Source: Fodinibius halophilus (GTDB lineage: Bacteria > Bacteroidota > Rhodothermia > Balneolales > Balneolaceae). Taken from it: a stretch of 64,000 bases of DNA. The stretch is taken from positions 36,893 through 100,892 of the forward strand of contig NZ_JAALLS010000013.1 in assembly GCF_011059105.1 (NCBI RefSeq). The letters run 5' to 3'. Shown here one piece after another: positions 48,085-57,815 of this stretch; position 1 is the stretch's first letter, and each line of letters begins with the position of its first letter. The position numbers and the translations under genes are program-made. Below the pieces are notes generated by a model. The model had not been told where the DNA came from and made no database searches. It saw only the letters and a program-made list of their open reading frames with translations.

Positions 48085-51000
48085 TTACGAGTCTTCTTTC
48101 TTAACATCTTCGAGTCGACGTTTCTCCTCTACTACTTCATAGTTCTCTATAACGTCACCCACTTTGATATCGTTGTAGTTGACGATACTAAGACCACATT
48201 CGTAGCCGGTTTGTACTTCTTTAACATCGTCTTTGAAACGCTTAAGAGCATCAATTTCGCCATCATAGATAACCACACCGTCACGCACAACCCGTACCGG
48301 ATTATTGCGTTTGATCTTACCGTCCGTCACATAACAACCGGCAATGGTTCCTACGCTGGAAACTTTAAAGATCTCTCGCACTTCGGCATTTCCGGATAGT
48401 TTCTCACTAATTTCGGGTGAGAGCATACCTTCCATGGCATCTTTGACTTCATCTACGGCGTCATAAATAACGCTGAAGAGTCGTATATCGATCTCCTCTT
48501 CTTCGGCAACTTGTCGTGCATTGGATGTCGGACGAACCTGGAACCCAATAATAATCGCCTCAGAGGCAGAAGCCAGCAGTACATCCGATTCGGTAATAGC
48601 ACCGGCACCGGTATGGATTACATTAACAGAAACCTCTTCGTTACTCAATTTCTGCAGTGCACCGGAAAGTGCCTCAATAGAGCCGTCAACATCAGCCTTA
48701 ATAATAAGGTTAAGATCATCCACCTCACCAAGGGCAAGACGCCTGGACAAGTCATCAAGACTCATGTGCTTAGATTGACGCAGTTCATGTTCACGTCGAA
48801 TCTGCTGTCGCTGGTTAGCAATCTCTTTGGCCTTCTTCTCATCTTCGAGAACAACCAGCTTGTCACCGGCCTGTGGAATATCATCAAAACCGGTAAGCTG
48901 TACAGGTTCTGACGGTCCGGCCGATTCTACACGATTACCAAGTTCATTTTCCATGGCCCGGACACGACCAAAGCATGGTCCGGCAACAAATGGGTCGCCA
49001 ACTTCAAGCGTACCATTCTGTACAAGAATATTTGATACAATACCTTTTCCTTTATCAACGCGGGCTTCAAGAACAACTCCGTCTGCTTGTCGGTCAGGAT
49101 TTGCTTTGAGTTCCATCAGTTCTGCTTCAATAAGAACTTTTTCGAGCAGATCGGGAATACCTTCACCGGTTTTAGCAGAGACTTCTGCTGCCTGGTTCGT
49201 TCCGCCGTACTCCTCAACAATAACATCGTGCTCAGCAAGCTGCTGCTTAATCTTATCAGGATTGGCACCGGGCTTATCCATCTTGTTAATCGCAACAATA
49301 ATGGAAACACCGGCTGCTTTAGAGTGATTGATAGCCTCAATAGTCTGGGGCATCACTGCATCATCAGCAGCAACAACAAGAATTACAATATCTGTAGCCT
49401 GGGCACCACGCGAACGCATAGCGGTAAAGGCTTCGTGACCCGGCGTATCCAGGAATGTAATAGGACGCCCGTCATCCGTTTCAACCTCATAAGCACCTAC
49501 GTGCTGTGTAATACCACCGGCCTCGCCTTCGGCAACCTGTGATTTACGAATGTAATCAAGCAATGATGTTTTACCGTGATCTACGTGACCCATTACTGTA
49601 ATAATAGGAGCACGTGGTTCCAGATCTTCCGGATCGTCTTCTTCAAGTTCAATTTCTTCAAGGCCTTCATCGGCATCAACAAATTCAACCTCATAGTTAT
49701 ACTCTTCTGCTACCAGTTCAATAGTGCTGGCATCCAGACGCTGGTTTATTGACACCATCATACCCAAGTTCATGCAGGTTGTAATCACATCATTGGGTTG
49801 AACATCCATCAGATCTGCAAGATCACTAACCGTAATAAACTCGGTTGCTTCAATTATCTGATCTTCTAACTCTTCGAGCTCTGCCTGCAGCTGCTCTTCT
49901 TCTTTACGCTCTTCTTTACGTTTACGACGACGTTTTTGTCGTTTACTACCGACAGTCTCGGAGGACTTCATTTTCTGAAGCGTTTCCTTCAGTTTCTTTT
50001 CAACATGGTCCTCGTCAACACCGCCTCCGCGTCGTTTTCGTTTTTTCTTCTTTTTCTTTTTGCTCTTTTTCTTCTTACCAGAATCTTTTTTCTTCTTATT
50101 CTTTTTGCGGTCTTTTTTACGCTTACGCTTTTTACGTCGTTTAGGCTTGCTGTCATCTACCTTAACCTTTCCAACGACTTTTGTACCCTTCAGCCTACCG
50201 GCTCTACCACGAATGACGCCTTGCTCTTTCTCTTCGTCATCCTCTTCATCTTTTGTTTCTTCAGACTCTTCTTTCTGTTCATCAGAGTCTTCAGACTTTG
50301 CTTCTTTTTCTTCAGCTTCTTCGGGCTCTTTATCTTTGTCTGAATCTTCCTCAGAATCAGACTCTTTTGCTGTAGTTTCTTCTTTTTCTTCTTCAGACTC
50401 AGTTTCCTTTGCCTCAACAACCTCTTCTTTTTCCTCTTCAGGTTCAGCTTTTGCTTCGGCCTCTTTCTCAGTCTTTTCCTCAGCCTCGACCTTCTCTTCG
50501 GCTTTTTCTTCAGTATCGGTTACTTCTTCCGTTGCTTTCTCCTCTTCCTCAGTATCATCAACCTGGGCTTCGACTTCTTCTTTCTCTTCGGTCGGCTCTT
50601 CCTCTTCAGTTGCCTCTTGCGCAGGTTTTTCTTGAGGTTCTTCGTCCTCCTCACCTTCAGCTGTTTCCACTTCTTGTGGAGTATCATCTTCCTCTTCTTC
50701 ATCAGCCGATTCGGGCTCTTGTTCTTCAGCCTCTTCTTCATCGGCTTTATCTTCCTGTGGCTCTAGCTGGGGCTCAACAGATTTTTCCTCTTCCTGCTCC
50801 TCCTCATCTTGAGGTTTTAGCCCTTCAACCTCTTCCTCATCCTGAGGCTCAAGCGGCATATCTTCTTCGAGGGGCTCGAGGTAATCTTCTACCGAAACAC
50901 TTTCGTTGCGGCTCGACCGAATTTGACTTCGGCGGTTTTCGTACTCCTCCTTTGCCTTTTCATGCTCTTGACTCTTGGCTTTATCAACGCCGTACACCTC

Positions 51001-51156
51001 TTCCAGCGCCTCATACATTTCGGGCGTTATTTTGGAATTGGGCTTATTAGCAATTTCAAAGCCTTCATCCGACAGTGAATCTACAATAGATGTAGTAGAG
51101 ACATTAAATTCGGATGCAACTTTAAATAAACGTTTTGGCTTGGCCTTTCGGGACAT
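48085..51156 (-). CDS. infB: translation initiation factor IF-2 with a large acidic/basic N-terminal extension
   Basis: A 1023-residue IF2. The GTPase core begins at about 515 (G1 GHVDHGKT, 523-530; [12 protein letters not shown]) and the domains II, III and IV follow to the end. An N-terminal IF2N domain is at about 10-55, and a second IF2-N-like segment is at about 436-490. Between them lies a glutamate-rich stretch (88-311) followed by a nearly pure Lys/Arg block (337-376). Such low-complexity regions are variable in IF2, but the sharp acidic-then-basic split is marked. It follows nusA by 95 nt. Confidence 0.96.
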   Translation of the reverse strand: MSRKAKPKRLFKVASEFNVSTTSIVDSLSDEGFEIANKPNSKITPEMYEALEEVYGVDKAKSQEHEKAKEEYENRRSQIRSSRNESVSVEDYLEPLEEDMPLEPQDEEEVEGLKPQDEEEQEEEKSVEPQLEPQEDKADEEEAEEQEPESADEEEEDDTPQEVETAEGEEDEEPQEKPAQEATEEEEPTEEKEEVEAQVDDTEEEEKATEEVTDTEEKAEEKVEAEEKTEKEAEAKAEPEEEKEEVVEAKETESEEEKEETTAKESDSEEDSDKDKEPEEAEEKEAKSEDSDEQKEESEETKDEEDDEEKEQGVIRGRAGRLKGTKVVGKVKVDDSKPKRRKKRKRKKDRKKNKKKKDSGKKKKSKKKKKKKRKRRGGGVDEDHVEKKLKETLQKMKSSETVGSKRQKRRRKRKEERKEEEQLQAELEELEDQIIEATEFITVSDLADLMDVQPNDVITTCMNLGMMVSINQRLDASTIELVAEEYNYEVEFVDADEGLEEIELEEDDPEDLEPRAPIITVMGHVDHGKTSLLDYIRKSQVAEGEAGGITQHVGAYEVETDDGRPITFLDTPGHEAFTAMRSRGAQATDIVILVVAADDAVMPQTIEAINHSKAAGVSIIVAINKMDKPGANPDKIKQQLAEHDVIVEEYGGTNQAAEVSAKTGEGIPDLLEKVLIEAELMELKANPDRQADGVVLEARVDKGKGIVSNILVQNGTLEVGDPFVAGPCFGRVRAMENELGNRVESAGPSEPVQLTGFDDIPQAGDKLVVLEDEKKAKEIANQRQQIRREHELRQSKHMSLDDLSRRLALGEVDDLNLIIKADVDGSIEALSGALQKLSNEEVSVNVIHTGAGAITESDVLLASASEAIIIGFQVRPTSNARQVAEEEEIDIRLFSVIYDAVDEVKDAMEGMLSPEISEKLSGNAEVREIFKVSSVGTIAGCYVTDGKIKRNNPVRVVRDGVVIYDGEIDALKRFKDDVKEVQTGYECGLSIVNYNDIKVGDVIENYEVVEEKRRLEDVKKEDS

Positions 51157-51251
51157 AAATTTTATTTCTGAAAGTACGTTCTAAAGTTTTCTGTTAAGCA
51201 GTTCGCTTATATGTACAAGGTAAAACAGGATTATCGGAAATGTAAGTTCAA

Positions 51252-52508
51252 TTACAACTCCTCATCATCAAATTCATAAGCAATAATATCGATGATACGC
51301 TCTGCCTGATCCTCAGTAATTTCACCTTCTGTTCGGCGAACAATTTCTTCTTCGTCTAAATCGAGCACCTGGCGAGCCGTATCACAACCGATCTCGTGCA
51401 GCAGTTCAATTACTTCAGGACCGAAGTCAATTTCAAACTCTTGCAGATCGATATCATCTTCTTCCTCTACCTCTCGGTAAACATCGATCTCACAACCTGT
51501 CAGGTTCGAAGCCAGGCGGATATTCACCCCACCTTTACCAATGGCCTTAGAAACCTCATCAGCCGGTACAAGCACTTTTGCATGCTTGCCGTCATCACTC
51601 AAGTCTACACTTAATACCTTAGCTGGCTGCAGCGCTCGTTTAATAAATTCGTGTTTATCATCAGTATAGTTGATGACGTCAATATTTTCATTTTGCAGTT
51701 CCCTGACAATAGCGTGGATACGAATTCCCTTCATCCCCACACATGCACCAACGGGATCAACACGTTCGTCGTGCGAACGAACGGCAACCTTCGAACGATC
51801 GCCGGGATCACGTGCGATACGAACAAGATCAATAATACCATCAAAAACTTCCGGAATCTCGTTCTCAAAAAGTCGTTCGAGAAATATCGGTGATGTTCGA
51901 GAAATAATTACTGAAGGGTTTCCGTGATATCGCTTCACTTCTTTTACAACGGCACGGATCGTATCTCCTTTTCGGTACTTATCTTTATAAATCTGTTCAT
52001 CTTTAGGAAGCACCAGCTCAACACCGTTGTGATTAACAAGCATTTCGCGGTTACGAATCTGATAGACATCACCGAGCACAATCTCGCCCACCCGGTCAGA
52101 GTATTCCTCAAAAATATTATCTTTCTCAATTTCACGAATCCGCTGAGCCAGCTGCTGCCGAGCCATCATCACCGCACGGCGTCCGAAGTCTTGAATCGAA
52201 AGCTCTTGTGCATATTCATCATACAACTCCAGGTCCGGATCATTCTTTTGAGCTTCTTCCAACGTAATTTCCTGAACCTCATCAGTAAGTTCCTCTTCGG
52301 GAACCACTTCGCGAATGTGCAAAATCTGAATCTCACCTCGATCCGCATTCAGGATAACCTCAAAAGCATCATCGGAACCATACTTCTTTCGAATCATTGT
52401 GCGAAAGACATCTTCCAAAATCGACAACAAAAGATCCTTGCCCATATCTTTGTCTTTCGCAATTTCAGCAAAAGATTGAATAATTTGTTTTGAAACGTCG
52501 TTTGACAT
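51252..52508 (-). CDS. nusA: transcription termination/antitermination factor NusA
   Basis: A 418-residue factor with the N-terminal RNA polymerase-binding domain (to about 130), S1 domain (about 135-200; GDVYQIRNREMLVNHNG), KH1 (about 205-280; DPGDRSKVAVRSHDERVDPVGACVGMKGIRIHAIVREL) and KH2 (about 285-345; EVSKAIGKGGVNIRLAS). A C-terminal helical domain ends in an acidic tail (IAYEFDDEEL). It starts 24 nt after rimP. Confidence 0.97.
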   Translation of the reverse strand: MSNDVSKQIIQSFAEIAKDKDMGKDLLLSILEDVFRTMIRKKYGSDDAFEVILNADRGEIQILHIREVVPEEELTDEVQEITLEEAQKNDPDLELYDEYAQELSIQDFGRRAVMMARQQLAQRIREIEKDNIFEEYSDRVGEIVLGDVYQIRNREMLVNHNGVELVLPKDEQIYKDKYRKGDTIRAVVKEVKRYHGNPSVIISRTSPIFLERLFENEIPEVFDGIIDLVRIARDPGDRSKVAVRSHDERVDPVGACVGMKGIRIHAIVRELQNENIDVINYTDDKHEFIKRALQPAKVLSVDLSDDGKHAKVLVPADEVSKAIGKGGVNIRLASNLTGCEIDVYREVEEEDDIDLQEFEIDFGPEVIELLHEIGCDTARQVLDLDEEEIVRRTEGEITEDQAERIIDIIAYEFDDEEL

Positions 52509-52532
52509 CAGTGTACTCCAGTATTCTTAAAA

Positions 52533-52994
52533 TTATTTGAATGAAGGGATTATTTTCGTTTCTACCAGATCATCAAAAGGTACGGCAAGAGTCGACTCAT
52601 CCTCCAACTCGATTATAATTTCATCTTTCAGAATTTCGCGCAAGACACCTTCAACCTTGCGATACTCACCATTTTCTTTGTACTTCACTTTTGCCTGGCG
52701 CCCTTTATTTTTGGGATATTGGCGTCGATCCACAAGGGGACGACTCAATCCCGGCGACGATACATTCATACGATATTTTCCGGAGAAAATATCATGCGCA
52801 TCCATCAAAAAGCTTATCTCATTGCTAATATCGGCACATTCATCCATATTAACACCCCGGTCTTCGGCATCTATTGAGATCCATACCTCGGGTGTATCAC
52901 CACCTTTAATTTCCACATCAATGAGGAAAAAGTCGGTGGTTGAAAGAACCGATTCAGCAACTTCTGCGATCTTATCTGTAACTTTGTTTGACAC
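52533..52994 (-). CDS. rimP: ribosome maturation factor RimP
   Basis: A 153-residue protein acting in 30S maturation (family length about 150). I place the start at the GTG at 52994. The frame stays open to another GTG at 53045, but the promoter at 53056-53086 would put transcription start only a few nt from 53045, and the extra 17 residues have no family resemblance. The core includes FFLIDVEIKGGDTPEVWISIDAEDRGVNMDECADISNEIS and YRMNVSSPGLSRPLVDRRQY. First gene of the nusA-infB operon. Confidence 0.85.
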   Translation of the reverse strand: MSNKVTDKIAEVAESVLSTTDFFLIDVEIKGGDTPEVWISIDAEDRGVNMDECADISNEISFLMDAHDIFSGKYRMNVSSPGLSRPLVDRRQYPKNKGRQAKVKYKENGEYRKVEGVLREILKDEIIIELEDESTLAVPFDDLVETKIIPSFK

Positions 52995-53055
52995 GATTTT
53001 GGCAATTATAGGTACAAAAAAAAGTGAGGACCTCTCGGCGCTCACTCAAAGCAAT

Positions 53056-53086
53056 CAAAGATATTGTTAATCCGCCTAAAAAACAA
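53056..53086 (-). promoter_or_regulatory. rimP-nusA-infB operon promoter
   Basis: On the minus strand TTG (53086-53084), 20 nt, then TATCTTTG (53063-53056), an exact Bacteroidota-type promoter. The expected start near 53049 gives a leader of about 55 nt to the GTG at 52994. Confidence 0.8.
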
Positions 53087-53267
53087 CTGTTTAAAATGGG
53101 ATTATCATGCTCCCTATCTTCGTTAAACTACTTTAGTTGTTTTCATAAGATAATAAACGTATATAAACCGTGCAGTTTTTTAATTTTTTAATAAAAATTT
53201 TATGTCAGCTTTTGCTATAATTGAGGTTCGAATCTTTTTGTATAATACAATCCAAAACATATTTCCT

Positions 53268-56153
53268 ATGCGAACACTCCTGCTAATCCTATTCAGCTTT
53301 TTTATAAGCACCCCGGCCCTTATTGCCCAGAGTGTTGATATAACCCCTACTACTTCAACCGAACGTATCCAATCGATTGAACAGCGCCAACAAATGCGTA
53401 GCAGTTCTGTATTTAAAGAATATCCTCTTCGTAATATCGGCCCCGTAGTAATGGGGGGACGCATTACAGACTTTGCGGTAGAAGAAGGAAAAGCACGAAA
53501 ATTCTATGTCGCTTTTGCTTCGGGCGGAGTTTTTGAAACCGATAACAGTGCCAACACCCTTGAACCGATCTTTGATCACCAGGGAACACTTACCATAGGT
53601 GATATTGCCATCTCCAACGCCGACAAAGATATATTATGGGTGGGAACCGGCGAAAATAACAGTAGTCGATCAAGCTATGCAGGAACAGGCGTTTATAAAA
53701 GTGAGGATGGAGGAGATAGCTGGAAATTTGCAGGACTTCCCGGTTCTCAACATATCGGAAGAATTGTCACGCATCCCAGTAATCCGGATATCGCATGGGT
53801 TGCAAGCCTCGGTCCCCTCTACTCTACCAACGATGTACGGGGCGTCTATAAAACAACTGATGGCGGCAAAACATGGAATCGCACTCTTACTCCCGCCGAC
53901 AGTACCGGTGTTATCGATCTTGTGATCCATCCCGATAACCCCAACAAGTTGTGGGCTACCACCTGGGAACGACATCGACAGGCTTGGAACTTTGATGAAG
54001 CGGGAGAAGGTTCGGCCATTTACCTGTCTGAAGATGGTGGAGAGAGCTGGGAAAAATCGATGAAAGGATTCCCTAAGGGAGAGTTCGTTGGACGCATAGG
54101 TATTGATGTAAGTGAAAGTAACCCTGACATCATGTATGCATTCCTGGATAACCAAAAGGAATCGAAGACAAAAAAGGAGGTTGATGAAGATCAGCTTACC
54201 CAACAAGATTTTGTTGAAATGAGTAAAGAGGAATTCCTTGAACTTGATAATAAAAAACTGAACAAATTTTTACGCAGTAATGGATTCCAAAAGAAGTATA
54301 CTGCTGAATCTGTTAAAGAAGACGTCCGAAACGGTGAGTATACCCCCAAGGCTTTAGCGGACTACCTGGGCGGGGATGCCAACGATGCTCTTTTTAACAC
54401 CAGTATCGAAGGTGCGCAGGTATATCGGTCTGAGGACGGCGGTAAAAGCTGGAAAATGGTGAACAGTTATGATCTGGATAACCTGATTTTTACCTACGGA
54501 TACTATTTCGGCGAAGTTCGTATTGCGCCCGACGATCCCGATGAACTATATATTATGGGTGTTCCGATGCTAAAATCAGAAGATGGAGGTAAAACCTGGG
54601 CACCGGTAGCCGAAAACCAGGATGTACATGTCGACCACCAGGCCTTGTGGATTGATCCCAATGATTCTGAGCATCTGCTGCTCGGTAATGACGGAGGGCT
54701 GTACGAAAGTCATGATGGAGGTGAGAACTTCATCCATCATAATAACGCCCCGGTGGGACAGTTTTATACCGTAGCTGTGGATATGGAAAAGCCCTATAAT
54801 GTCTATGGAGGCCTACAAGATAATGGCGTTTATACCGGCTCCTCGCAGGGCTCACCCAACGACGGCAACCATTGGGAACGTCTCTTTGGCGGTGATGGCA
54901 TGCATGTAGCAGTACATCCCGAAAACAGTGATATTGTTTATACTGGTTTCCAGTTCGGTAACTATTTCAAAATAAACAGGTCTAAAAGTAAGTATAACCG
55001 CATAACACCACGCCACGAAATTGGAGAAGCCCCCTACCGCTTTAATTGGAACACCCCGGTAGAGATGAGCAATCACAATCCGGATATTCTCTATTTTGGA
55101 TCGCAGAAAATTAATCGCACCATGGACGGCGGCAAGAGCTGGACGACCATCAGTCCCGATTTAACCAAGGATCTGCCCAGCGGCAACGTGCCCTATTCTA
55201 CACTTACAACCATTTCAGAGTCCCCCAAAGACTTTAGCGTTATCTGGGCGGGTACTGATGATGGCAACATCCAGGTAACAAAAGACGGCGGCAAGAGCTG
55301 GGAGCTCGTTTCTGAAGATCTACCTCAACGACGATGGGTCAGCGAAGTACAGGCTTCTCCCCACGACCCTGCCACAGCTTATGCTTCTCTAAACGGCTAC
55401 CGTTTCGATGAATTTAAAACCTACGTCTACAAAACAACTGATTACGGACAAAGCTGGAAATCGATCAAAGGGAATTTGCCTGAAGATGTTGCTAACGTGA
55501 TTGTCCAAGACCAAGAAAATCCGGACCTTTTATTCGCGGGCCTCGACCATGGAACCTATACCAGTTTTGATGACGGTGAGAACTGGCATCTGATTAATAA
55601 AATCCCCAATGTGGCTTCTTATGATATGGTTGTTCATCCACGAGACAATGAACTGGTTGTTGGCACGCATGGGCGCAGCATCTATGTAATGGACCTAGAA
55701 CCTGTACGTACCGTCGCCAAGCAAACTGACAAAGAAATAATAGCACTGGCAACCAATGAGGTTCGTCATTCTGGCAGCTGGGGCAACCAACGTGTTGCTT
55801 ATCGCCCTGTTAATGAACCCGAAGTAGAATGGTTATACTGGGTTGATGATCAAAAAGCTGAAAATGAAACTGTTACCATTACCATAAAAGATAAAGACGG
55901 TGAGACAAAGAAAGAGCTTACTGACAAAGCACAGTACGGTTTCAACACCTTTAACTGGAACTTGTTAGTAAAAGAAGCAGAAAAAGAAAGTGAAACTAAC
56001 TCTTATCTCAATCCGGGAACGTATACAATCACTTATGAACTCAATGGATTTACTGATGAAACCACATTTAAAGTTGTTGGCCGTAATAATGGCCGTAATG
56101 CTTCTGAGCGCATGTTCTCAAGCCCAGAAGAAATCGAATTCGAAGAGCACTAA
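53268..56153 (+). CDS. secreted BNR/Asp-box repeat protein (sortilin/glycosyl hydrolase-like)
   Basis: A 961-residue exported protein from the ATG at 53268, where a signal peptide begins (RTLLLILFSFFISTPALIAQ). The frame starts at 53202 but that leader is not a signal. At least ten Asp-box motifs are readable (YKSEDGGDSW, YKTTDGGKTW, YLSEDGGESW, YRSEDGGKSW, LKSEDGGKTW, YESHDGGENF, NRTMDGGKSW, QVTKDGGKSW, YKTTDYGQSW, YTSFDDGENW). These form beta-propeller blades as in sortilin-type or exo-sialidase-like proteins. A helical segment (about 305-390) interrupts the propeller. No catalytic residues were identified. The C-terminal 32 residues overlap the next gene in another frame. Confidence 0.88.
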   Translation: MRTLLLILFSFFISTPALIAQSVDITPTTSTERIQSIEQRQQMRSSSVFKEYPLRNIGPVVMGGRITDFAVEEGKARKFYVAFASGGVFETDNSANTLEPIFDHQGTLTIGDIAISNADKDILWVGTGENNSSRSSYAGTGVYKSEDGGDSWKFAGLPGSQHIGRIVTHPSNPDIAWVASLGPLYSTNDVRGVYKTTDGGKTWNRTLTPADSTGVIDLVIHPDNPNKLWATTWERHRQAWNFDEAGEGSAIYLSEDGGESWEKSMKGFPKGEFVGRIGIDVSESNPDIMYAFLDNQKESKTKKEVDEDQLTQQDFVEMSKEEFLELDNKKLNKFLRSNGFQKKYTAESVKEDVRNGEYTPKALADYLGGDANDALFNTSIEGAQVYRSEDGGKSWKMVNSYDLDNLIFTYGYYFGEVRIAPDDPDELYIMGVPMLKSEDGGKTWAPVAENQDVHVDHQALWIDPNDSEHLLLGNDGGLYESHDGGENFIHHNNAPVGQFYTVAVDMEKPYNVYGGLQDNGVYTGSSQGSPNDGNHWERLFGGDGMHVAVHPENSDIVYTGFQFGNYFKINRSKSKYNRITPRHEIGEAPYRFNWNTPVEMSNHNPDILYFGSQKINRTMDGGKSWTTISPDLTKDLPSGNVPYSTLTTISESPKDFSVIWAGTDDGNIQVTKDGGKSWELVSEDLPQRRWVSEVQASPHDPATAYASLNGYRFDEFKTYVYKTTDYGQSWKSIKGNLPEDVANVIVQDQENPDLLFAGLDHGTYTSFDDGENWHLINKIPNVASYDMVVHPRDNELVVGTHGRSIYVMDLEPVRTVAKQTDKEIIALATNEVRHSGSWGNQRVAYRPVNEPEVEWLYWVDDQKAENETVTITIKDKDGETKKELTDKAQYGFNTFNWNLLVKEAEKESETNSYLNPGTYTITYELNGFTDETTFKVVGRNNGRNASERMFSSPEEIEFEEH

Positions 56154-56550
56154 AAAGGAAGGGCGAACGATCACTTATGAGCGTTCGGTCTCTTTTCTGT
56201 CTACCCAGAACGATACGCTCTCTACTGTAGATGTTGCCGTGGCAGATGAAGATGCTGAACGCAATCAGGGCCTGATGGATGTACGAGATCTTCCAGAATC
56301 CAAGGGGATGCTGTTTATCTTCGAAAATAACCAGCCCCGCAGCTTCTGGATGGCCAATACCCCCTTACCTCTGGACATTATTTTTGTGAATAAGGATTAC
56401 GAAATTGTTCGCATCCATCACAGCACCCAACCCTTTTCGGAAAAGAGTTTTGCTTCAGAACAGCCGGCAAAGTATGTAATCGAAACGAACGCCGGGTACT
56501 GTATATCTCATGATCTACAAGAAGGGATGAAAGTGAGCTTTGACGAATAG
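56056..56550 (+). CDS. DUF192 family lipoprotein
   Basis: A 164-residue lipoprotein from the ATG at 56056, where a complete signal peptide begins (KPHLKLLAVIMAVMLLSAC, Cys20). The DUF192 domain (about 65-160) shows RNQGLMDVRDLPESKGMLFIF, RSFWMANTPLPLDIIFV and IETNAGYC. DUF192 proteins are small beta-barrel-like proteins, often secreted. The first 98 nt lie within the 3' end of the BNR gene in another frame. The open frame extends to 55990, but without a signal. Confidence 0.88.
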   Translation: MKPHLKLLAVIMAVMLLSACSQAQKKSNSKSTKKEGRTITYERSVSFLSTQNDTLSTVDVAVADEDAERNQGLMDVRDLPESKGMLFIFENNQPRSFWMANTPLPLDIIFVNKDYEIVRIHHSTQPFSEKSFASEQPAKYVIETNAGYCISHDLQEGMKVSFDE

Positions 56551-56565
56551 CAATGCATTGCAATG

Positions 56566-56582
56566 GAGCTTAGGCTCTTTTT
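56566..56582 (+). terminator. weak hairpin terminator after the DUF192 gene
   Basis: GAGC-TTAG-GCTC then TTTTT. A short 4-bp stem, so this is only a candidate. A GCAATGCATTGC palindrome just precedes it. Confidence 0.35.
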
Positions 56583-56782
56583 CTCATTTCGAGGGCCTTG
56601 CTAAATCTGAATTCAGTACTCAAAACTGAGGAGTCAGGAGTTTAGAAATCAGAATAGATCTTGCTTTGTAATGTTCCCAAACTAAGGAGTTTCTCCTCCC
56701 CGAGAGGGAAACACCTTAAAGCAATTTTGACTATTGACTGCTTGAAAGCTTTTCGAGGCTTCCAAGCTTTAATACCACCTCA

Positions 56783-56808
56783 TGTCATCCTGAACCATGT
56801 GCTGAGCT
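56783..56808 (+). repeat. TGTCATCCTGAA-type repeat
   Basis: TGTCATCCTGAACCATGTGC with a TTTCAGGAT end near 56823-56831. Related to the segments at 29802 and 8018. Confidence 0.5.
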
Positions 56809-57083
56809 CGGTGAAGTATCTCTTTCAGGATTTCTATAAAAAGGCGGAAAAAAAGTTTCAATACATTCGTCTTGCTCACTTTTTCAGTCAAGAAAAAAAC
56901 GAACCAATACTTGGAGTATTTATTGCGGGTTATTCATCTCCCTTTGAAGGGAGTGCCGCGAAGCTTGAGGGATGTTCAGCCCTTATGTTATCTTAAGCTG
57001 AATATAGAATAGAGCTACTATGTTTTAAGTCTTCATTTGTATAGGGACAAAATAAGATATTATTTCCCTTTGTAGGTCCTGCC

Positions 57084-57112
57084 CATAGCGCGAGCGTCTC
57101 GCTCGTGCTATG
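57084..57112. repeat. 13-bp hairpin with 3-nt loop
   Basis: CATAGCGCGAGCG (57084-57096) and CGCTCGTGCTATG (57100-57112) pair with one G-U around TCT. Confidence 0.65.
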
Positions 57113-57151
57113 TCGCCGTATAAATTACCGCCAGACCTTGCTCAACGGGTA

Positions 57152-57171
57152 CACGGTCAAGGATGACCGTG
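57152..57171. repeat. CACGGTC/GACCGTG hairpin
   Basis: A 7-bp stem (57152-57158 and 57165-57171) with a 6-nt loop AAGGAT, 39 nt after the CATAGC hairpin. Confidence 0.6.
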
Positions 57172-57530
57172 CTACATTATAGTGCCCGATAAGGCGTAAT
57201 CAATCTCCCATTACTACGCACAAGGCTTTGTAGAGCAAGCTAAACCCCTCTTCTCTACCCTGTGCACCGAGACTTCAGTGTAGGTGGAAGAGGTATTTTA
57301 TAGATGCTCATTATATGCATTAGAATTTACTTCTTGAACTCTTGCGTTCTTCCTTGTGGTTCTATCGGTGAAAGAGCTGTGAGTATGAACCGAAGGAGCT
57401 GCAGCTATGCGCCTCGAAGTTTTAACGTAGTGGCGGAGGATGACCGGGAGTTTTCTGCCCAGAAGTTTTATGGTTGCTGTGTTTCAGTGATTAATGCAGC
57501 ACAGCGGTGTTCCAGTGATTCATGTAATTC

Positions 57531-57553
57531 GTTTCAACGCAGAGCATTGAAAC
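57531..57553. repeat. GTTTCAA/TTGAAAC stem-loop, copy C
   Basis: Loop CGCAGAGCA identical to copy A, stem identical to copy B, followed by GAGATAA. Confidence 0.7.
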
Positions 57554-57753
57554 GAGATAAGGAGACTCCAATTGCTCAGCTGACAGACAGGATGACATCT
57601 CTTTAGTAGGATAAATAAGGGAAAAACTCTCCGGTCTATTTTTTAGCTATGTAGGTGGAGATCGTCGCGCTGCGATTTACTCCACTCACGATGAGAGGCG
57701 TTGAGGGACAAGCTACTATTCTTAACCAGCTAATTATTTCTTAGAATACCTGG

Positions 57754-57797
57754 CCTCGTCGGACGGCTGAGGTTGCCGTCCGGCGAATTATATAAAG
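57754..57797 (-). repeat. 44-nt dispersed repeat, copy 2 (inverted)
   Basis: Reverse complement of 7872-7915 with 41/44 matches. Its inner stem CGGACGGC/GCCGTCCG is perfect, with a 7-nt loop. It ends 18 nt from the fbp stop codon, on the downstream side of that gene. Confidence 0.75.
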
Positions 57798-57815
57798 GAA
57801 AATAAAAAGACAGGC

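Larger units (their letters stand above)
56583..57815. other. gene-free repeat island 3
   Basis: About 1.2 kb with no credible gene. It contains at least five palindromic elements, two of them related to islands 1 and 2. Short frames at 56661 and 57304 look like chance. Confidence 0.7.

Noticed and set aside
50060-51050. Long plus-strand open frames opposite infB
   Set aside because: They are mirror images of the Glu/Lys-rich low-complexity coding region, not genes.
52995-53045. Longer RimP start at GTG 53045
   Set aside because: Would lie only a few nt from the predicted transcript start and adds residues unlike the family.
55990-56055. Upstream start of the DUF192 gene at 55990
   Set aside because: No signal peptide in that leader; the Met at 56056 starts an ideal lipoprotein signal.
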